This document shows positions 25,569 through 34,918 of a stretch of 64,000 bases of DNA, piece after piece. Source of the stretch: Neptunomonas qingdaonensis (GTDB lineage: Bacteria; Pseudomonadota; Gammaproteobacteria; Pseudomonadales; Balneatricaceae). Position numbers and translations under genes: made by a program. Location: positions 124,001 to 188,000 of the forward strand of contig NZ_FOOU01000003.1 in the NCBI RefSeq assembly GCF_900113275.1, read 5' to 3'. The notes under the pieces are model-generated. The model searched no databases. It was not told the origin of the DNA and saw only the letters and a list, made by a program, of their open reading frames with translations. The first letter of the stretch is position 1, and the number at the start of each line of letters is the position of its first letter.

Positions 25569-26546
25569 TTAAATAAAGCGTTCAGCAAGTTTCAAATCAA
25601 GTGTCGCTTTCAGCAGTTTAAAAAGACGAATCGCCGCATCAATCTCATCTTTACGGTTAGTCAGGCTTTCAATATTAAGTCCTAACGGCACGCCCAGCGG
25701 AATACATGCTTCGATTATCTGTTCCAGGTTACTGCGACAGATACGGATCGATTCTGCCAGTGGGTTATGTGCGTCGAGAATACGGTAGCGTGTCCCTTCC
25801 GGTACGGAAATCCCTAACCATTCCATAAACTCCAGGGTTTTAGCACTGCCGCAGGGTGTGAATGTAAGAATCACGCGCTGTGGTGTTATGCCTTTTTCCT
25901 TACATTCTCTGGCATAGCGAATCAGCATATCTATGGTCGCTTGAGGGTTATAAACTGCCTGAGAGACAAAAAAGGAACACCCTTGAGCGCCTTTTTTTAG
26001 TAAACGCTGATGCTCATCACCTTTCTTTGCATGTCTTTCCGCAATAGTAACGCCACCCAGGTTGTAGTTGTGCTGGTGTTCAGAGAGTGCTTTATAAGCA
26101 TCACTGAGTGACAGGCGAATATCACCATTGGAGGATGGGCTGCCGACCATGACGATATCGCGGATGCCATACTGGTTCCAGGCTTCTTCCAGCCACTGAT
26201 CAAAATCCTGTCTGTTTTTTTGCGAGACACTTTTATAGGTAATAACAGGGTGTTGAGATTTTTCACGAATCAAACGTGAATAATCACGTGGATCGTGTGT
26301 CTGCATAAATGGGAACGGACGAGGCTTGTCAATGCGGCTACTCTCGTCCTGAATGTCATACACAATGACACCATCAAAGTCGATTGCAGCGAGACGACCA
26401 AGCAGTTTGTCAGCAATTTCATTGACCTGATCCGCCGAGGTGTTGTCTCTGGGAGGTGTCGTGCCGATGAAGTATACACCACGTTGTGGATCAGAAAAGC
26501 GGTCTTGCAGCGATGCGTTCATAATTGCTCTGTCTGTTCTGGTCAT
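25569..26546 (-). CDS. Methylenetetrahydrofolate reductase-like protein
   Basis: A 325-residue protein of the MTHFR (FAD-linked oxidoreductase, TIM barrel) superfamily, with FIGTTPPRD, an IVYDIQDESSR segment, GGVTIAERHAKKGDEHQRLL, FFVSQAVYNPQATIDMLIRY and LTFTPCGSAKTLEFMEWLG. It is clearly different from canonical MetF and matches a group of unassigned MTHFR-like proteins, so folate reduction is not certain. Starts at ATG 26546 and 26522 are both possible; neither has a strong Shine-Dalgarno. Convergent with the protease gene and divergent from the DUF1285 gene. Confidence 0.75.
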   Translation of the reverse strand: MTRTDRAIMNASLQDRFSDPQRGVYFIGTTPPRDNTSADQVNEIADKLLGRLAAIDFDGVIVYDIQDESSRIDKPRPFPFMQTHDPRDYSRLIREKSQHPVITYKSVSQKNRQDFDQWLEEAWNQYGIRDIVMVGSPSSNGDIRLSLSDAYKALSEHQHNYNLGGVTIAERHAKKGDEHQRLLKKGAQGCSFFVSQAVYNPQATIDMLIRYARECKEKGITPQRVILTFTPCGSAKTLEFMEWLGISVPEGTRYRILDAHNPLAESIRICRSNLEQIIEACIPLGVPLGLNIESLTNRKDEIDAAIRLFKLLKATLDLKLAERFI

Positions 26547-26679
26547 TAAGATGAGGCTAGTTTAACAGTGAATAGGATTCATGTGTTTGTATGAATGGAT
26601 GAAATTTTTGCGATACAAGTTGAGTTAATTTAATGAAGGATAGATGGTATTAGATGATCGATACACCGGAGCATTTGAA

Positions 26680-27255
26680 ATGGCAGCAAACAAACCCACA
26701 TTTGACTTTGCAGAGATGAGTCGCAACATTGATAAAACCGCAGGAAAAGGGGGGCCGCCCGTAGATAAATGGAATCCTGATATGTGCGGTGATATTGATA
26801 TGCGTATTTTACGTGACGGTACCTGGCTTTATGGGGGAACCCCTATCGGGCGTCCGGCAATGGTGACACTATTTGCCAGCGTGTTGTGGAAAGAAGGGGA
26901 TGATTACTTTCTGAAAACACCCGTAGAGAAAGTGGGTATTAAAGTTGACGATGTTCCGTTTCATTTTATCCATGTTGAAAAGGTAGCGCATGAGAAGGGA
27001 GAGGCTTTGTGCTTCATTAGCCGCACGGGAGACCGGGTGATTGCTAGTCAGGAGCATCCCATTCGTGTCGAAAGCGATCCGGTAACAGGGGAGCCTTCTC
27101 CGTATCTGTATGTCCGGTTTGGTATGGAAGGACTGATTAGTCGGGCAATTTTTTATGATCTGGTTGAGCAATCCCATGAAGAGATGATTGATGGGGTTGC
27201 CCATTTGGTGATTAACAGTGCCGGTGAAACCTTTGTGCTGGGGCGTTCTGACTGA
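26680..27255 (+). CDS. DUF1285 family protein
   Basis: ATG at 26680 (MAANKPTFDFAEM) has GGAG at proper spacing and agrees with the usual length of this family; an in-frame ATG at 26644 would add 12 residues. Family motifs are CGDIDMRILRDGTWLYGGTPI, FASVLWKEGDDYFLKTPVEK and DDVPFHFI (first motif core: IDMRILRDGTWLYGGTPI). DUF1285 proteins are small soluble beta-rich proteins of unknown function in proteobacteria. No operon partner: neighbours are divergent and convergent. Confidence 0.82.
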   Translation: MAANKPTFDFAEMSRNIDKTAGKGGPPVDKWNPDMCGDIDMRILRDGTWLYGGTPIGRPAMVTLFASVLWKEGDDYFLKTPVEKVGIKVDDVPFHFIHVEKVAHEKGEALCFISRTGDRVIASQEHPIRVESDPVTGEPSPYLYVRFGMEGLISRAIFYDLVEQSHEEMIDGVAHLVINSAGETFVLGRSD

Positions 27256-27274
27256 CTATGAGACTAGATATGAG

Positions 27275-27721
27275 TTAGTCAGCCTTTGCAAGTAAGCGAT
27301 CTAGCTGATTAGCGAAGGTCCTACGGTCTTGCTCATTAAATGATTTAGGGCCGCCTGTCTCGACGCCACTGCTTCTTAACGTATCCATAAAGTCCCGCAT
27401 GGATAGTAGTTGTCTGATGTTTTCACGTGTATAGAGTTCTCCACGTGGGTTTAGTGCGATGCCTTTTATTTCTACGACCTCAGCGGCTAATGGGATATCA
27501 GCAGTAATCACCAAATCGCCGGCTGTTAGCTTTTGAACAATATAGTTATCAGCTACATCAAATCCTGCTGGTACGCGAATAGCATTAATCAGAGGAGAGG
27601 GGGGCGTACTGATCAGCTGATTAGCTACCAGCGTCATGCGGGTATTAGTGCGTTCTGCTGCTCTGAAAAGGATATCTTTAATGACACGGGGGCAGGCATC
27701 TGCGTCAACCCAAATATGCAT
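27275..27721 (-). CDS. yaiI: YaiI/YqxD (DUF188) family protein
   Basis: A 148-residue protein with the family's N-terminal motif [18 protein letters not shown] and [25 protein letters not shown] (core [14 protein letters not shown]), resembling PIN-like nucleases: conserved acidic residues D6, D8 and a later D suggest a metal site. The C-terminus has [18 protein letters not shown], diagnostic for the family. Biochemical function is not established. Convergent with the DUF1285 gene. Confidence 0.9.
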   Translation of the reverse strand: MHIWVDADACPRVIKDILFRAAERTNTRMTLVANQLISTPPSPLINAIRVPAGFDVADNYIVQKLTAGDLVITADIPLAAEVVEIKGIALNPRGELYTRENIRQLLSMRDFMDTLRSSGVETGGPKSFNEQDRRTFANQLDRLLAKAD

Positions 27722-27774
27722 GGTGGCTCCTGATAATTATAAATGGAAAGTGGACGATTAATTCTTCGGGTGAG

Positions 27775-28392
27775 TTAATCGGGTATTGCCATGCCTTTTT
27801 GGACAGCCGCTAAAGATTGCATACGCTGCATCCAGTTTTTTACATGAGGGAAAGTTGTCAGATCTATTTTCTGCCATTCAAACCGGGCAGTCCACGGGTA
27901 GATGGCAAAATCAGCAATGCTGAGATCATCGACAATAAACTCTCTGTTGGACAAGCGCTTGTCCAAAACGCCCCACAGCCTTTGTGCTTCGGTGTTGTAG
28001 CGCTGTACGGCATAAGGGACCTCTTCAGGAGCAAAACGGTTAAAGTGATGGGCTTGCCCCAAAAATGGGCCAAAACTACCCATTTGCCACATTAACCATT
28101 CCAGCATCTGGACTCTTTTGACGGGGTCTGAAGGGATAAATTTTCCATATTTTTCAGCGAGATAGATGAGGATGGCACCACTTTCGAATACTGAGATAGG
28201 TTCGTTATTAGGGCCGTCTGAATCGACAATGGCCGGAATTTTGTTGTTGGGGCTGATGTTAAGAAAATCAGCGGCAAATTGTTCATTGTTAAGAATGTTA
28301 ATGGATGTGACTCTGTACTCAGCTTGAATAGCTTCCAGCATGATGGAAACCTTCCTGCCATTAGGTGTGCCCCACGTGTATAGATCGATCAT
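27775..28392 (-). CDS. yfcG: Glutathione S-transferase / disulfide reductase, YfcG-like
   Basis: A 205-residue GST of the Nu class. The N-terminal motif YTWGTPNGRKVSIMLEA, NKIPAIVD and ESGAILIYLAEKYG define the glutathione site, and LSIADFAIYPWTARFEW lies in the helical domain. YfcG and YghU relatives use glutathione as a disulfide-bond reductase. The start codon overlaps the stop of the upstream anchored protein gene (ATGA), so the two are co-transcribed. Confidence 0.87.
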   Translation of the reverse strand: MIDLYTWGTPNGRKVSIMLEAIQAEYRVTSINILNNEQFAADFLNISPNNKIPAIVDSDGPNNEPISVFESGAILIYLAEKYGKFIPSDPVKRVQMLEWLMWQMGSFGPFLGQAHHFNRFAPEEVPYAVQRYNTEAQRLWGVLDKRLSNREFIVDDLSIADFAIYPWTARFEWQKIDLTTFPHVKNWMQRMQSLAAVQKGMAIPD

Positions 28393-29225
28393 GGTGTATG
28401 GCCTTGTTGATTATAATGGTTATATACCTCCAGCAGCTCGTCTTCAGTGAAGGTGACAATAATCAGCTGTTGCCCTGGAGTGATCAAATTAGGGTTTTGT
28501 CCTAACAAACCTTGCTTGAAGTTATAAATATGTGTGGTGGTTACTTTATTGTGCAGTAATCTCCCCAGAAATGAGCTTTCGCGGTTCGCTAATGCTTCGT
28601 CTGCTTCAAGTGGAATGGTGGCTTTAATGAGTTTATCTTTATCCGATAAGGTGATCCCTTTGGCAAACGTATCGGTTAAGCCTTTTTGTAAAATCCCCCA
28701 GATTCCCTGTCGGTCATTTGGGTTGACCGCATGAATGTAAAAGATACGCTTTCCATTGCTGTCTGACTGATCCAGAAGTTCTTTGAGTTTAACCTGATTA
28801 CCCATACTGGCATTGTTCGGCGCAGGGTATGAGTTATCTTCGCTGTTAGTTATAGTTTTGCTCTTAGGGTTAAAAACAGGAATGGTTACACCAAAGGTTT
28901 GTACCCCTGCGCTGTCATTAACATCGTTATTCTGCGTGGATGAGGCGCGTCCGTTGGCCGTATCAGGAAGCTGAATCAGCTGATCCTCAGTGACAAAATG
29001 GCTGGCAGTGGATGCATCAATAGAAACGTTTGCATTCGCGGTGATATTTTTGATATGTGTTAACGCTGGCGTATGCTGATTATCAGTCGATGTTTCTGAG
29101 GGCCTAAGCTGTGCTTCGGGTGTGCCGCTGGTGGTTTCAGAAAGCTCTTTTTGTGTAGGTGGTAAAAAGAAATAGGCAGCTAAGATGATACCCAGAGCTA
29201 ATATAACCAGTAGTATTCGTGACAT
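28389..29225 (-). CDS. Membrane-anchored protein of unknown function with LysM-like C-terminus
   Basis: ATG at 29225 follows AGGAG at eight bases and starts directly before a single membrane anchor (MSRILLVILALGIILAAYFF). The next 100 residues are low-complexity Ser/Thr/Asn/Ala-rich, probably an extended periplasmic spacer. The C-terminal 130 residues are better ordered; NPNLITPGQQLIIV near the end resembles the second half of a LysM motif. I do not recognise a named family; a peptidoglycan-binding role is only a guess. Translationally coupled to the YfcG-like gene. Confidence 0.6.
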   Translation of the reverse strand: MSRILLVILALGIILAAYFFLPPTQKELSETTSGTPEAQLRPSETSTDNQHTPALTHIKNITANANVSIDASTASHFVTEDQLIQLPDTANGRASSTQNNDVNDSAGVQTFGVTIPVFNPKSKTITNSEDNSYPAPNNASMGNQVKLKELLDQSDSNGKRIFYIHAVNPNDRQGIWGILQKGLTDTFAKGITLSDKDKLIKATIPLEADEALANRESSFLGRLLHNKVTTTHIYNFKQGLLGQNPNLITPGQQLIIVTFTEDELLEVYNHYNQQGHTP

Positions 29226-29471
29226 TGACTCTGCTCCTGATTGGTACAAAAAAGCATTGAATGATATGACTCTAAATCAGTTTGGAGATCGAAGAAAGGT
29301 TGAAAAATGCGGAATAGCTATTTAAGTCACTTGTTAGTCGATTATTTTTGCGTTAATCATAGTGGATTGGTAAAAGTGTGTGCGCTTAAGTCGGAGAAGC
29401 AGACTCGTTGTGGGCGGTGCTTCTGTTAAAAGAAGCCGTATTGAAAGAAGCCGTAAAGGGGGAAGCAGGGC

Positions 29472-30077
29472 ATGAGAGTTGAAATTGATGAAGTATTGCA
29501 GTTTTGGTTTGGTGATCTTGTTGGCGGCTTTCCGGTAAATGATAGAGAGAATATCTGGTGGAAGGGGGGGGCAGAGCTGGACCGTGAAATAGATGCTTTG
29601 TTTGGTGCAAGGGTTAATGCCGCTCTGCGTGGTGAGTTGAATGAATGGAGACAAACCCCCAGAGGGCGTTTAGCGATGGTGGTTCTTCTGGATCAGTTTA
29701 CCCGGAATATGTATCGAGGGATGGCAGAGGCATTTAAGGGCGATGATATTGCCCGGAGTATTGTACTGGAAAGCCTGGAACATCAGCATGATGAAGCACT
29801 TGAGTTTGCAGAGCGAATATTTTTCTACATGCCTTTGGAGCATACTGAATCGTTAGATATGCAGGATTTATGCATCAGTCGTTTAGAAAGTTTATTGTTG
29901 GACGTGCCGTTAAAAGATCGACATCGGGTGCATTCAGCGATTGATTTCGCTTCCCAGCACCGCGATATGATAGTTCGCTTTGGGCGTTTCCCTCATCGAA
30001 ACCAAGTCTTGGGGCGAGAGTCTACCGCAGAGGAACTGGCTTATTTAAATCAATCACATCATCGCTGGGGGCAGTAG
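29472..30077 (+). CDS. DUF924 family TPR-like protein
   Basis: A 201-residue, all-helical protein with the complete DUF924 pattern: VLQFWFGD, IWWKGGAELDREID, PRGRLAMVVLLDQFTRNMYRG, FFYMPLEHTESLDMQ and FGRFPHRNQVLGRESTAEE (each is a family signature; core of the third: VVLLDQFTRNMYRG). Function is unknown; the fold is TPR-like. GGG-rich sequence (AAAGGGGGAAG) lies upstream of the ATG. Divergent from the anchored protein gene; the 246-base gap between them holds AGAAGCCGTA repeats but no obvious promoter. Confidence 0.85.
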   Translation: MRVEIDEVLQFWFGDLVGGFPVNDRENIWWKGGAELDREIDALFGARVNAALRGELNEWRQTPRGRLAMVVLLDQFTRNMYRGMAEAFKGDDIARSIVLESLEHQHDEALEFAERIFFYMPLEHTESLDMQDLCISRLESLLLDVPLKDRHRVHSAIDFASQHRDMIVRFGRFPHRNQVLGRESTAEELAYLNQSHHRWGQ

Positions 30078-30182
30078 TCATAAAAAATAGTCATGAAAAA
30101 TAGCGATGAGTAATTTGCCTATAATCTGCAATGATCTGCGTTATACTTCTTTTGATTAAAGCTTTGTCGGATAACGAGGATA

Positions 30183-30938
30183 GTGTTGGCTAACTTTATT
30201 AATACCCCACCTGATCAGAACAACGTGCAGCAACAACAGTCGCTAAATGATGTATTAGCGCTACTTCTGTTGGCAACAGGGATTATGCTATCTCTTTTAC
30301 TGGCGACTATCGCCGTGCAGGCCGATTTAATTTCATCCCGGGTTTTATCAGGCTTGTTTATAGCTTTGCTGCTTGCGTCAGTGGTATTAGTCTATCGATT
30401 AGCTGGTTTTCTAAAAAAATATAAAGCACTGCAGGCACGTTTCGATCTTATTAATACAGGTAAAGACCTGATCACGGGTTTACCGGATCCAAATGAATTT
30501 ATATTGAGGGTGGATATTGAGTGCCGCCGTTGTGCCAGAGAGTTTGTGCCATTAAGCATAATGTATGTCGGATTCGATGTGGATTACTTAACGGAAAATG
30601 ATTCAATCCGGGTGGCCGAAAGTTTAATTAATACCGTTTGTCGCCCCGGAGATATGGTCGCTAAAGTGGACGAAACAACATTCGGATTGATCCTGCCCTC
30701 GACAAATGAGATGGCCCAGCAGCTGGCGGATCGTTGTTTGAAGGGGGTTATGCAGTTGCAGATTGAACACCCGGTCAGTATAGGTTTAAATACATTTCAG
30801 CCTACCTCTGAACTGGATTGCTCGGTAGCAATGCGCAGTGTCCAGCATCTCCTGACGAAGGCCAAAGCTGAAGGTGGCAACAAAGTGTGGGCGGATGCTC
30901 AGCCACCTCTGGATCCTCCCGTCACCTACTCATATTGA
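30183..30938 (+). CDS. Membrane protein with degenerate GGDEF domain
   Basis: A 251-residue protein starting at GTG 30183 or TTG 30186, both just after GAGGA. Two membrane helices span about 22-46 and 52-76. The cytoplasmic part follows the GGDEF fold (TGLPDPNEFI, then FVPLSIMYVGFDVDYL, ADRCLKG and LTKAKAEGGNKVW), but the signature loop is VDETTF instead of GGDEF and the metal-binding Asp is unclear. It is therefore unlikely to make cyclic-di-GMP and may bind nucleotide or act as a regulatory partner. It ends four bases before tmcA, implying co-transcription. Confidence 0.75.
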   Translation: MLANFINTPPDQNNVQQQQSLNDVLALLLLATGIMLSLLLATIAVQADLISSRVLSGLFIALLLASVVLVYRLAGFLKKYKALQARFDLINTGKDLITGLPDPNEFILRVDIECRRCAREFVPLSIMYVGFDVDYLTENDSIRVAESLINTVCRPGDMVAKVDETTFGLILPSTNEMAQQLADRCLKGVMQLQIEHPVSIGLNTFQPTSELDCSVAMRSVQHLLTKAKAEGGNKVWADAQPPLDPPVTYSY

Positions 30939-30942
30939 TTTT

Positions 30943-33153
30943 ATGATGGCACCTGCATCATCCCAAATGCAGAGACAAATCTCTGATCTTATTTCTCATA
31001 TCAGGGCGGTGGCACAGCAAGCTAATATTCGCTTTCCTTGCTGGTTGACGGGCTCTGCAGAGTGGTCTGAAGCGATAGCTCGTGAGGTTCTGAAAACTCA
31101 AGGCCAGGCACCAAGTTATGCCATCATTTCATCGCGGCAGTGGTCCGGCTTGCAGACTTGCCCTGTGCATCAGGCACATCGCTTACTGGGCCAGGAGGTG
31201 GAGCTTCTTATCTATGATGGCTTTAGTGGTATTAATCCTGATACCTTAGGACAGATATCCGGATTGCTGAAAGGCGGTGGATTGTTACTGTTTTTGACAC
31301 CTGCGCCTTTGAGCGCAGACTTTTTTGATGACCCGGAAAAGCAACGCTTACTGGTTGAGCCTTATACCTGCGCGGATGTCGGTAACCACTTCCTTGAGCA
31401 CCTCCGACAATGTTTTACGGCAGAACCATCGGTGTTGCGGTTTGACCAGAAAAGCGCTTTTAAATCAGAACTTTTTACACAGTTCTCTACCCGGTTTTCT
31501 TCACCGCCGCTACCTGCTTCAATTTCGTCAGCGCTGCAAGACCAGCAAAAAGTAATCAATGACATTCACTTTCATCTGCAAGCCAGTGGGCAACAGTGTT
31601 GTGTATTAACCGCTGCCAGGGGCAGGGGTAAATCCTCCGCGTTGGGTATCTTAGCCCGTGATTTTATGAAAGCGGGAAAAAATGTTGTGGTTACTGCGCC
31701 GCGTTCAGATGCCGTGGAGAGTTTATTTCAGCATGCTGCAGATGAGGCAGATTTTGAACGCACGCGTTATCAGGTGCGCAATAAAAATACCTGCCTGATT
31801 TACCGTTTACCTGTGGATGTCTGTAACGAAGCGAGCGATGCCGATATTCTGTTAGTCGATGAAGCGGCGGGTATTCCCGTTCATCTGCTGGCCAGGTATC
31901 TGGATAAGTTTTCAAAAATAATTTTCGCCACTACAACACAAGGTTACGAGGGGACGGGCCAGGGGTTTGCGTTACGTTTCTTGTCGATACTCAGGAATCG
32001 GGTGAATTCGCTAGCGTGTTATACACTGGCAAAACCTGTGCGCTGGTCTGAACATGATCCTTTAGAGCCTTTTTTTAACCGGTTACTGATATTAGACGCG
32101 GTTGCTGCGCCTATAAAGAACAAAGGTACGGATGGTTCTCAAGCAGTTAGCGTACACAGGGTGGATTACCGGGTTGTTGATCCGGGATGGTTAGTCTCCC
32201 ATCCGCAGCGGTTACGCGACTTGTTTGGATTAATGGTTGACGCCCATTACCGAACTACGCCAGGCGATCTGCGCATTATGCTGGATAGCCCCAATCTTAA
32301 CATCTGGATAGCTGAGTCAGCAGGGCAGATTATCGGTGCTTGTCTGGTGGCCGGGGAGGGTGGACTGGACGACGAGTTGGTACAACGTATTTGGGAAGGG
32401 CGTCGTCGCCCTCGTGGCCATTTAATTCCGCAGTTATTGATTGCTCAAGAAGGATACCTTGAAGCGGCAGGCTTTAAGGCTTTACGTATCGTGCGCATCG
32501 CTGTGCAGGATCAATATCGTCGTCATAAAATCGCTAGTGGCTTGTTAGAGGCTATTCAGCATCATAAGAATCAGCCATGCGATCTGATAGGCGCTTCCTT
32601 TGCTGTCACACCGTCACTTCTCGACTTTTGGCAGCAGCAAGGCTTTCAGGTGATTCGTATCGGTACCCAACTGGATCCTGTGAGTGGTGCTTACGCTGCT
32701 TTAGTGCTTAAGGGCGTATCTGTCAGCGCAAAGCAAATACTTCCTCTGTGGCAGAGTGAGTTCCAACGGCGCCTGGACTATCTTCAGGGCGAGTGGCTTA
32801 AGTCCTTGCCGGTAGATATTTTGCAACGCATCCAGTGTTCAGGGCTACACGAGCAACGCGCTGAACAGGATGACTGGCGTGATCTGTCAGGGTTTGCTTT
32901 TCATTTCAGATCCTATGAAAGTACGGCATTTGTGTTTGCCGGATTAGCAAAGCGTTACCGCTATCTTTGGGATCAAGATGTAGCTGATGAGCGGATCAGA
33001 TATGTCATAGAGATACGGGTGATTCAGCAGCGAAGTGAAAGTGAGGTGATGCAGCATTGCAGGGTCGCACAGCGTAAAATGCTGCTGACATTACTTCGTT
33101 CAGCAGCGGCGTATCTGTATCAGCAAGGGCAGGTAACAGGAGCAATTGGATGA
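30943..33153 (+). CDS. tmcA: tRNA(Met) cytidine acetyltransferase TmcA
   Basis: Acetylates C34 of elongator tRNA-Met using acetyl-CoA and ATP. The start is taken at the ATG pair at 30943/30946, after the stop of the preceding gene. Domains of the 736-residue product: N-terminal DUF1726 region, RNA-helicase-like ATPase with Walker A LTAARGRGKSSALG and Walker B ILLVDEAAGIP, then a GNAT domain (VRIAVQDQYRRHKIASGLL) and a C-terminal tRNA-binding region with RYVIEIRVIQQRS. Length is slightly above E. coli TmcA. No strong ribosome site is seen; translation may be coupled to the gene before. Confidence 0.93.
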   Translation: MMAPASSQMQRQISDLISHIRAVAQQANIRFPCWLTGSAEWSEAIAREVLKTQGQAPSYAIISSRQWSGLQTCPVHQAHRLLGQEVELLIYDGFSGINPDTLGQISGLLKGGGLLLFLTPAPLSADFFDDPEKQRLLVEPYTCADVGNHFLEHLRQCFTAEPSVLRFDQKSAFKSELFTQFSTRFSSPPLPASISSALQDQQKVINDIHFHLQASGQQCCVLTAARGRGKSSALGILARDFMKAGKNVVVTAPRSDAVESLFQHAADEADFERTRYQVRNKNTCLIYRLPVDVCNEASDADILLVDEAAGIPVHLLARYLDKFSKIIFATTTQGYEGTGQGFALRFLSILRNRVNSLACYTLAKPVRWSEHDPLEPFFNRLLILDAVAAPIKNKGTDGSQAVSVHRVDYRVVDPGWLVSHPQRLRDLFGLMVDAHYRTTPGDLRIMLDSPNLNIWIAESAGQIIGACLVAGEGGLDDELVQRIWEGRRRPRGHLIPQLLIAQEGYLEAAGFKALRIVRIAVQDQYRRHKIASGLLEAIQHHKNQPCDLIGASFAVTPSLLDFWQQQGFQVIRIGTQLDPVSGAYAALVLKGVSVSAKQILPLWQSEFQRRLDYLQGEWLKSLPVDILQRIQCSGLHEQRAEQDDWRDLSGFAFHFRSYESTAFVFAGLAKRYRYLWDQDVADERIRYVIEIRVIQQRSESEVMQHCRVAQRKMLLTLLRSAAAYLYQQGQVTGAIG

Positions 33154-33160
33154 GACTGTT

Positions 33161-33196
33161 GGTGCTCTGTTAGGTGTTCTGCCAGGTGCTCTGCTG
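33161..33196. repeat. Three 12-bp tandem repeats in convergent gap
   Basis: GGTGCTCTGTTA, GGTGTTCTGCCA and GGTGCTCTGCTG follow each other at 33161, 33173 and 33185. They fill the 45-base gap between tmcA and the converging TPR-methyltransferase gene. No function visible. Confidence 0.6.
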
Positions 33197-33198
33197 GG

Positions 33199-34590
33199 CT
33201 AGGCTTTCTGCAGAATGTAGATATCGCCTGTGACCGGTTTGTTTTTTTCTAAACGCAATTGGCATTCACTAGAAAGATGATGAATGAACCCCATTTCCTC
33301 TGATAGCCTTTTGATATAGTCTGGGCTGTGCTGATAGCGGCCTGAGGGTGTTAGTTTCCATGCCTCTTCGCAGCGCTCGATACTGAAAGTAAACAATCCT
33401 CCCGCCGACAGTGCCTGATAACTGTTGCTGAACAGCGCGCAGAGATCTCCCAGATAGATCAGGACATCAGCAGCCATAATCAGATCAGCCTCGCCAGAAG
33501 GTGTCAGCTTGTCGACAATGTCGCCATGAATCAAGTGCTGATAACAGCCGCTTTTCGAGGCTTGTTTAAGCATCTTTTCTGACAGGTCTATACCGGTCAG
33601 GGATGCGATATTCGCATGCGGTGACAGCGCTTTTCCTAATAACCCGGTACCGCAGCCAAGATCAATGGCGTTCAGGGAGCGCCGCGGCAGCAAAGGGAGT
33701 AATTGCTCAACCATTCGTTCGGGTAAGCGGTAATGCAGTTGCTTCACAAGACGCTCTTCAAATTGCTCCGCGCAGCTGTCAAAAAGTGATTCGACATATT
33801 CACGAGGTGCTTGTAGGGAGGAGGTGCCCTTCAGTGCATTGAGTTGATGTGTCAGCACCGGATGATCGCTAAGGCTCTTCTGAGCAAATAAGTCCTGAAC
33901 CATTAAATAAAGTGCGTGGGCTATATCAGGGTGGCTCTGTTCGAGCGCGTAATCGCCAAGAGCAATTAAGGCGTCATCAGATAATTGAACACTATGGATA
34001 TATTGCTGTACGTTTTCCAGTTGCTGGTTAATGCCGTGTAACAGTGCCCACTCATTTAACCAATCCTGATCGGTGTGATCAGAATTCTGCTCAAGTAGCT
34101 CCAGAGCAGTCGTGAACTCTCGCAGATGTCTCTTGGCAACGGCAAGACTGGTATAAGCCTCTGTAGTAATATCGGGTGATAAGCTAATGGCTGTTATCAG
34201 GTCCTGCTGCATTTCAGGCCAGCGAGACAATTGCTCAAAGATATTAGCTCTGTTGCAGTAAAATAGCGGTTGTGGTTTAAGTTGAATAGCGTCGTTAATC
34301 GCTGTCAACGCTTCTGTTAGTCGCTGCTGGCTGCTTAATGACAGTGACAGATTGTTGAGTGCCTGTGCTTTGTTGTGCTTGCTGGTGGCTGCATCACTAG
34401 CGATGCGTAAGTGCTCTTCAGCCAGTGTGTTTTCTTGTTTATTGAGGGCAATGACGCCTAACAGTAGTTGTGCCTGATAATGAAGAGGCGCTGCAAGCAC
34501 GATCTTAGTACAGATGAGTCTGGCAAGTTCGTTTTTGCCCTGATTCAGCAAAGTGATTGCTTTGCTGATAAGTTGCTCGGTATTCTTCAT
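33199..34590 (-). CDS. TPR-repeat protein fused to class I SAM methyltransferase
   Basis: A 463-residue fusion. The N-terminal 230 residues are helical TPR-type repeats (ALNNLSLSLSSQQRLTEALTAINDAIQLKP has the TPR pattern; core LTEALTAINDAIQLKP). The C-terminal part is a class I methyltransferase with motif I AIDLGCGTGLLG near 310-321, TGIDLSEKML, and ADLIMAADVLIYLGDL. This architecture resembles proteins annotated as tetratricopeptide methyltransferases of unknown target. It stands alone, convergent with tmcA and divergent from the DUF3820 gene. Confidence 0.85.
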   Translation of the reverse strand: MKNTEQLISKAITLLNQGKNELARLICTKIVLAAPLHYQAQLLLGVIALNKQENTLAEEHLRIASDAATSKHNKAQALNNLSLSLSSQQRLTEALTAINDAIQLKPQPLFYCNRANIFEQLSRWPEMQQDLITAISLSPDITTEAYTSLAVAKRHLREFTTALELLEQNSDHTDQDWLNEWALLHGINQQLENVQQYIHSVQLSDDALIALGDYALEQSHPDIAHALYLMVQDLFAQKSLSDHPVLTHQLNALKGTSSLQAPREYVESLFDSCAEQFEERLVKQLHYRLPERMVEQLLPLLPRRSLNAIDLGCGTGLLGKALSPHANIASLTGIDLSEKMLKQASKSGCYQHLIHGDIVDKLTPSGEADLIMAADVLIYLGDLCALFSNSYQALSAGGLFTFSIERCEEAWKLTPSGRYQHSPDYIKRLSEEMGFIHHLSSECQLRLEKNKPVTGDIYILQKA

Positions 34591-34642
34591 GACAATATTT
34601 GATATTAAATAAAAAAAGTGATTTTGTACGTAAACCTGACAG

Positions 34643-34918
34643 ATGGCAACGAAACTTCTTATGATATCTTTTCAGCCTCAGCAGCTTAAAAAACTGGCCA
34701 CAATGAAAATGCCCTTTGGAAAATATGCGGGAAGAGTCCTGGTTGATTTGCCGGAGCCATATGTCTGCTGGTTTGAGAAAAAAGGGTTCCCGGCAGGAGA
34801 GTTAGGTGAGCTGATGCGTACCTTGTATGAAATAAAAGTAAATGGATTGGAATATCTGCTGCAACCATTAAGAGAGCCACCACAGAAACCAGCATCCCAA
34901 AGGAGTGGAAAACCATGA
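34643..34918 (+). CDS. DUF3820 family protein
   Basis: A 91-residue protein with the family pattern MPFGKYAGRVLVDLPEPYVCWF (core MPFGKYAGRVLVDLPEPY), followed by KKGFPAGELGELMRTLYEIK. DUF3820 members are small putative quorum-sensing-regulated or nucleic-acid-linked proteins, with no firm function. ATG at 34643 and 34661 are both possible. The stop overlaps the ybaK start by four bases (ATGA). Confidence 0.85.
   Translation: MATKLLMISFQPQQLKKLATMKMPFGKYAGRVLVDLPEPYVCWFEKKGFPAGELGELMRTLYEIKVNGLEYLLQPLREPPQKPASQRSGKP

Noticed and set aside
25569-26546. Canonical MetF
   Set aside because: Superfamily motifs are present, but the sequence differs from MetF in the N-terminal and substrate loops; it belongs to a separate MTHFR-like group.
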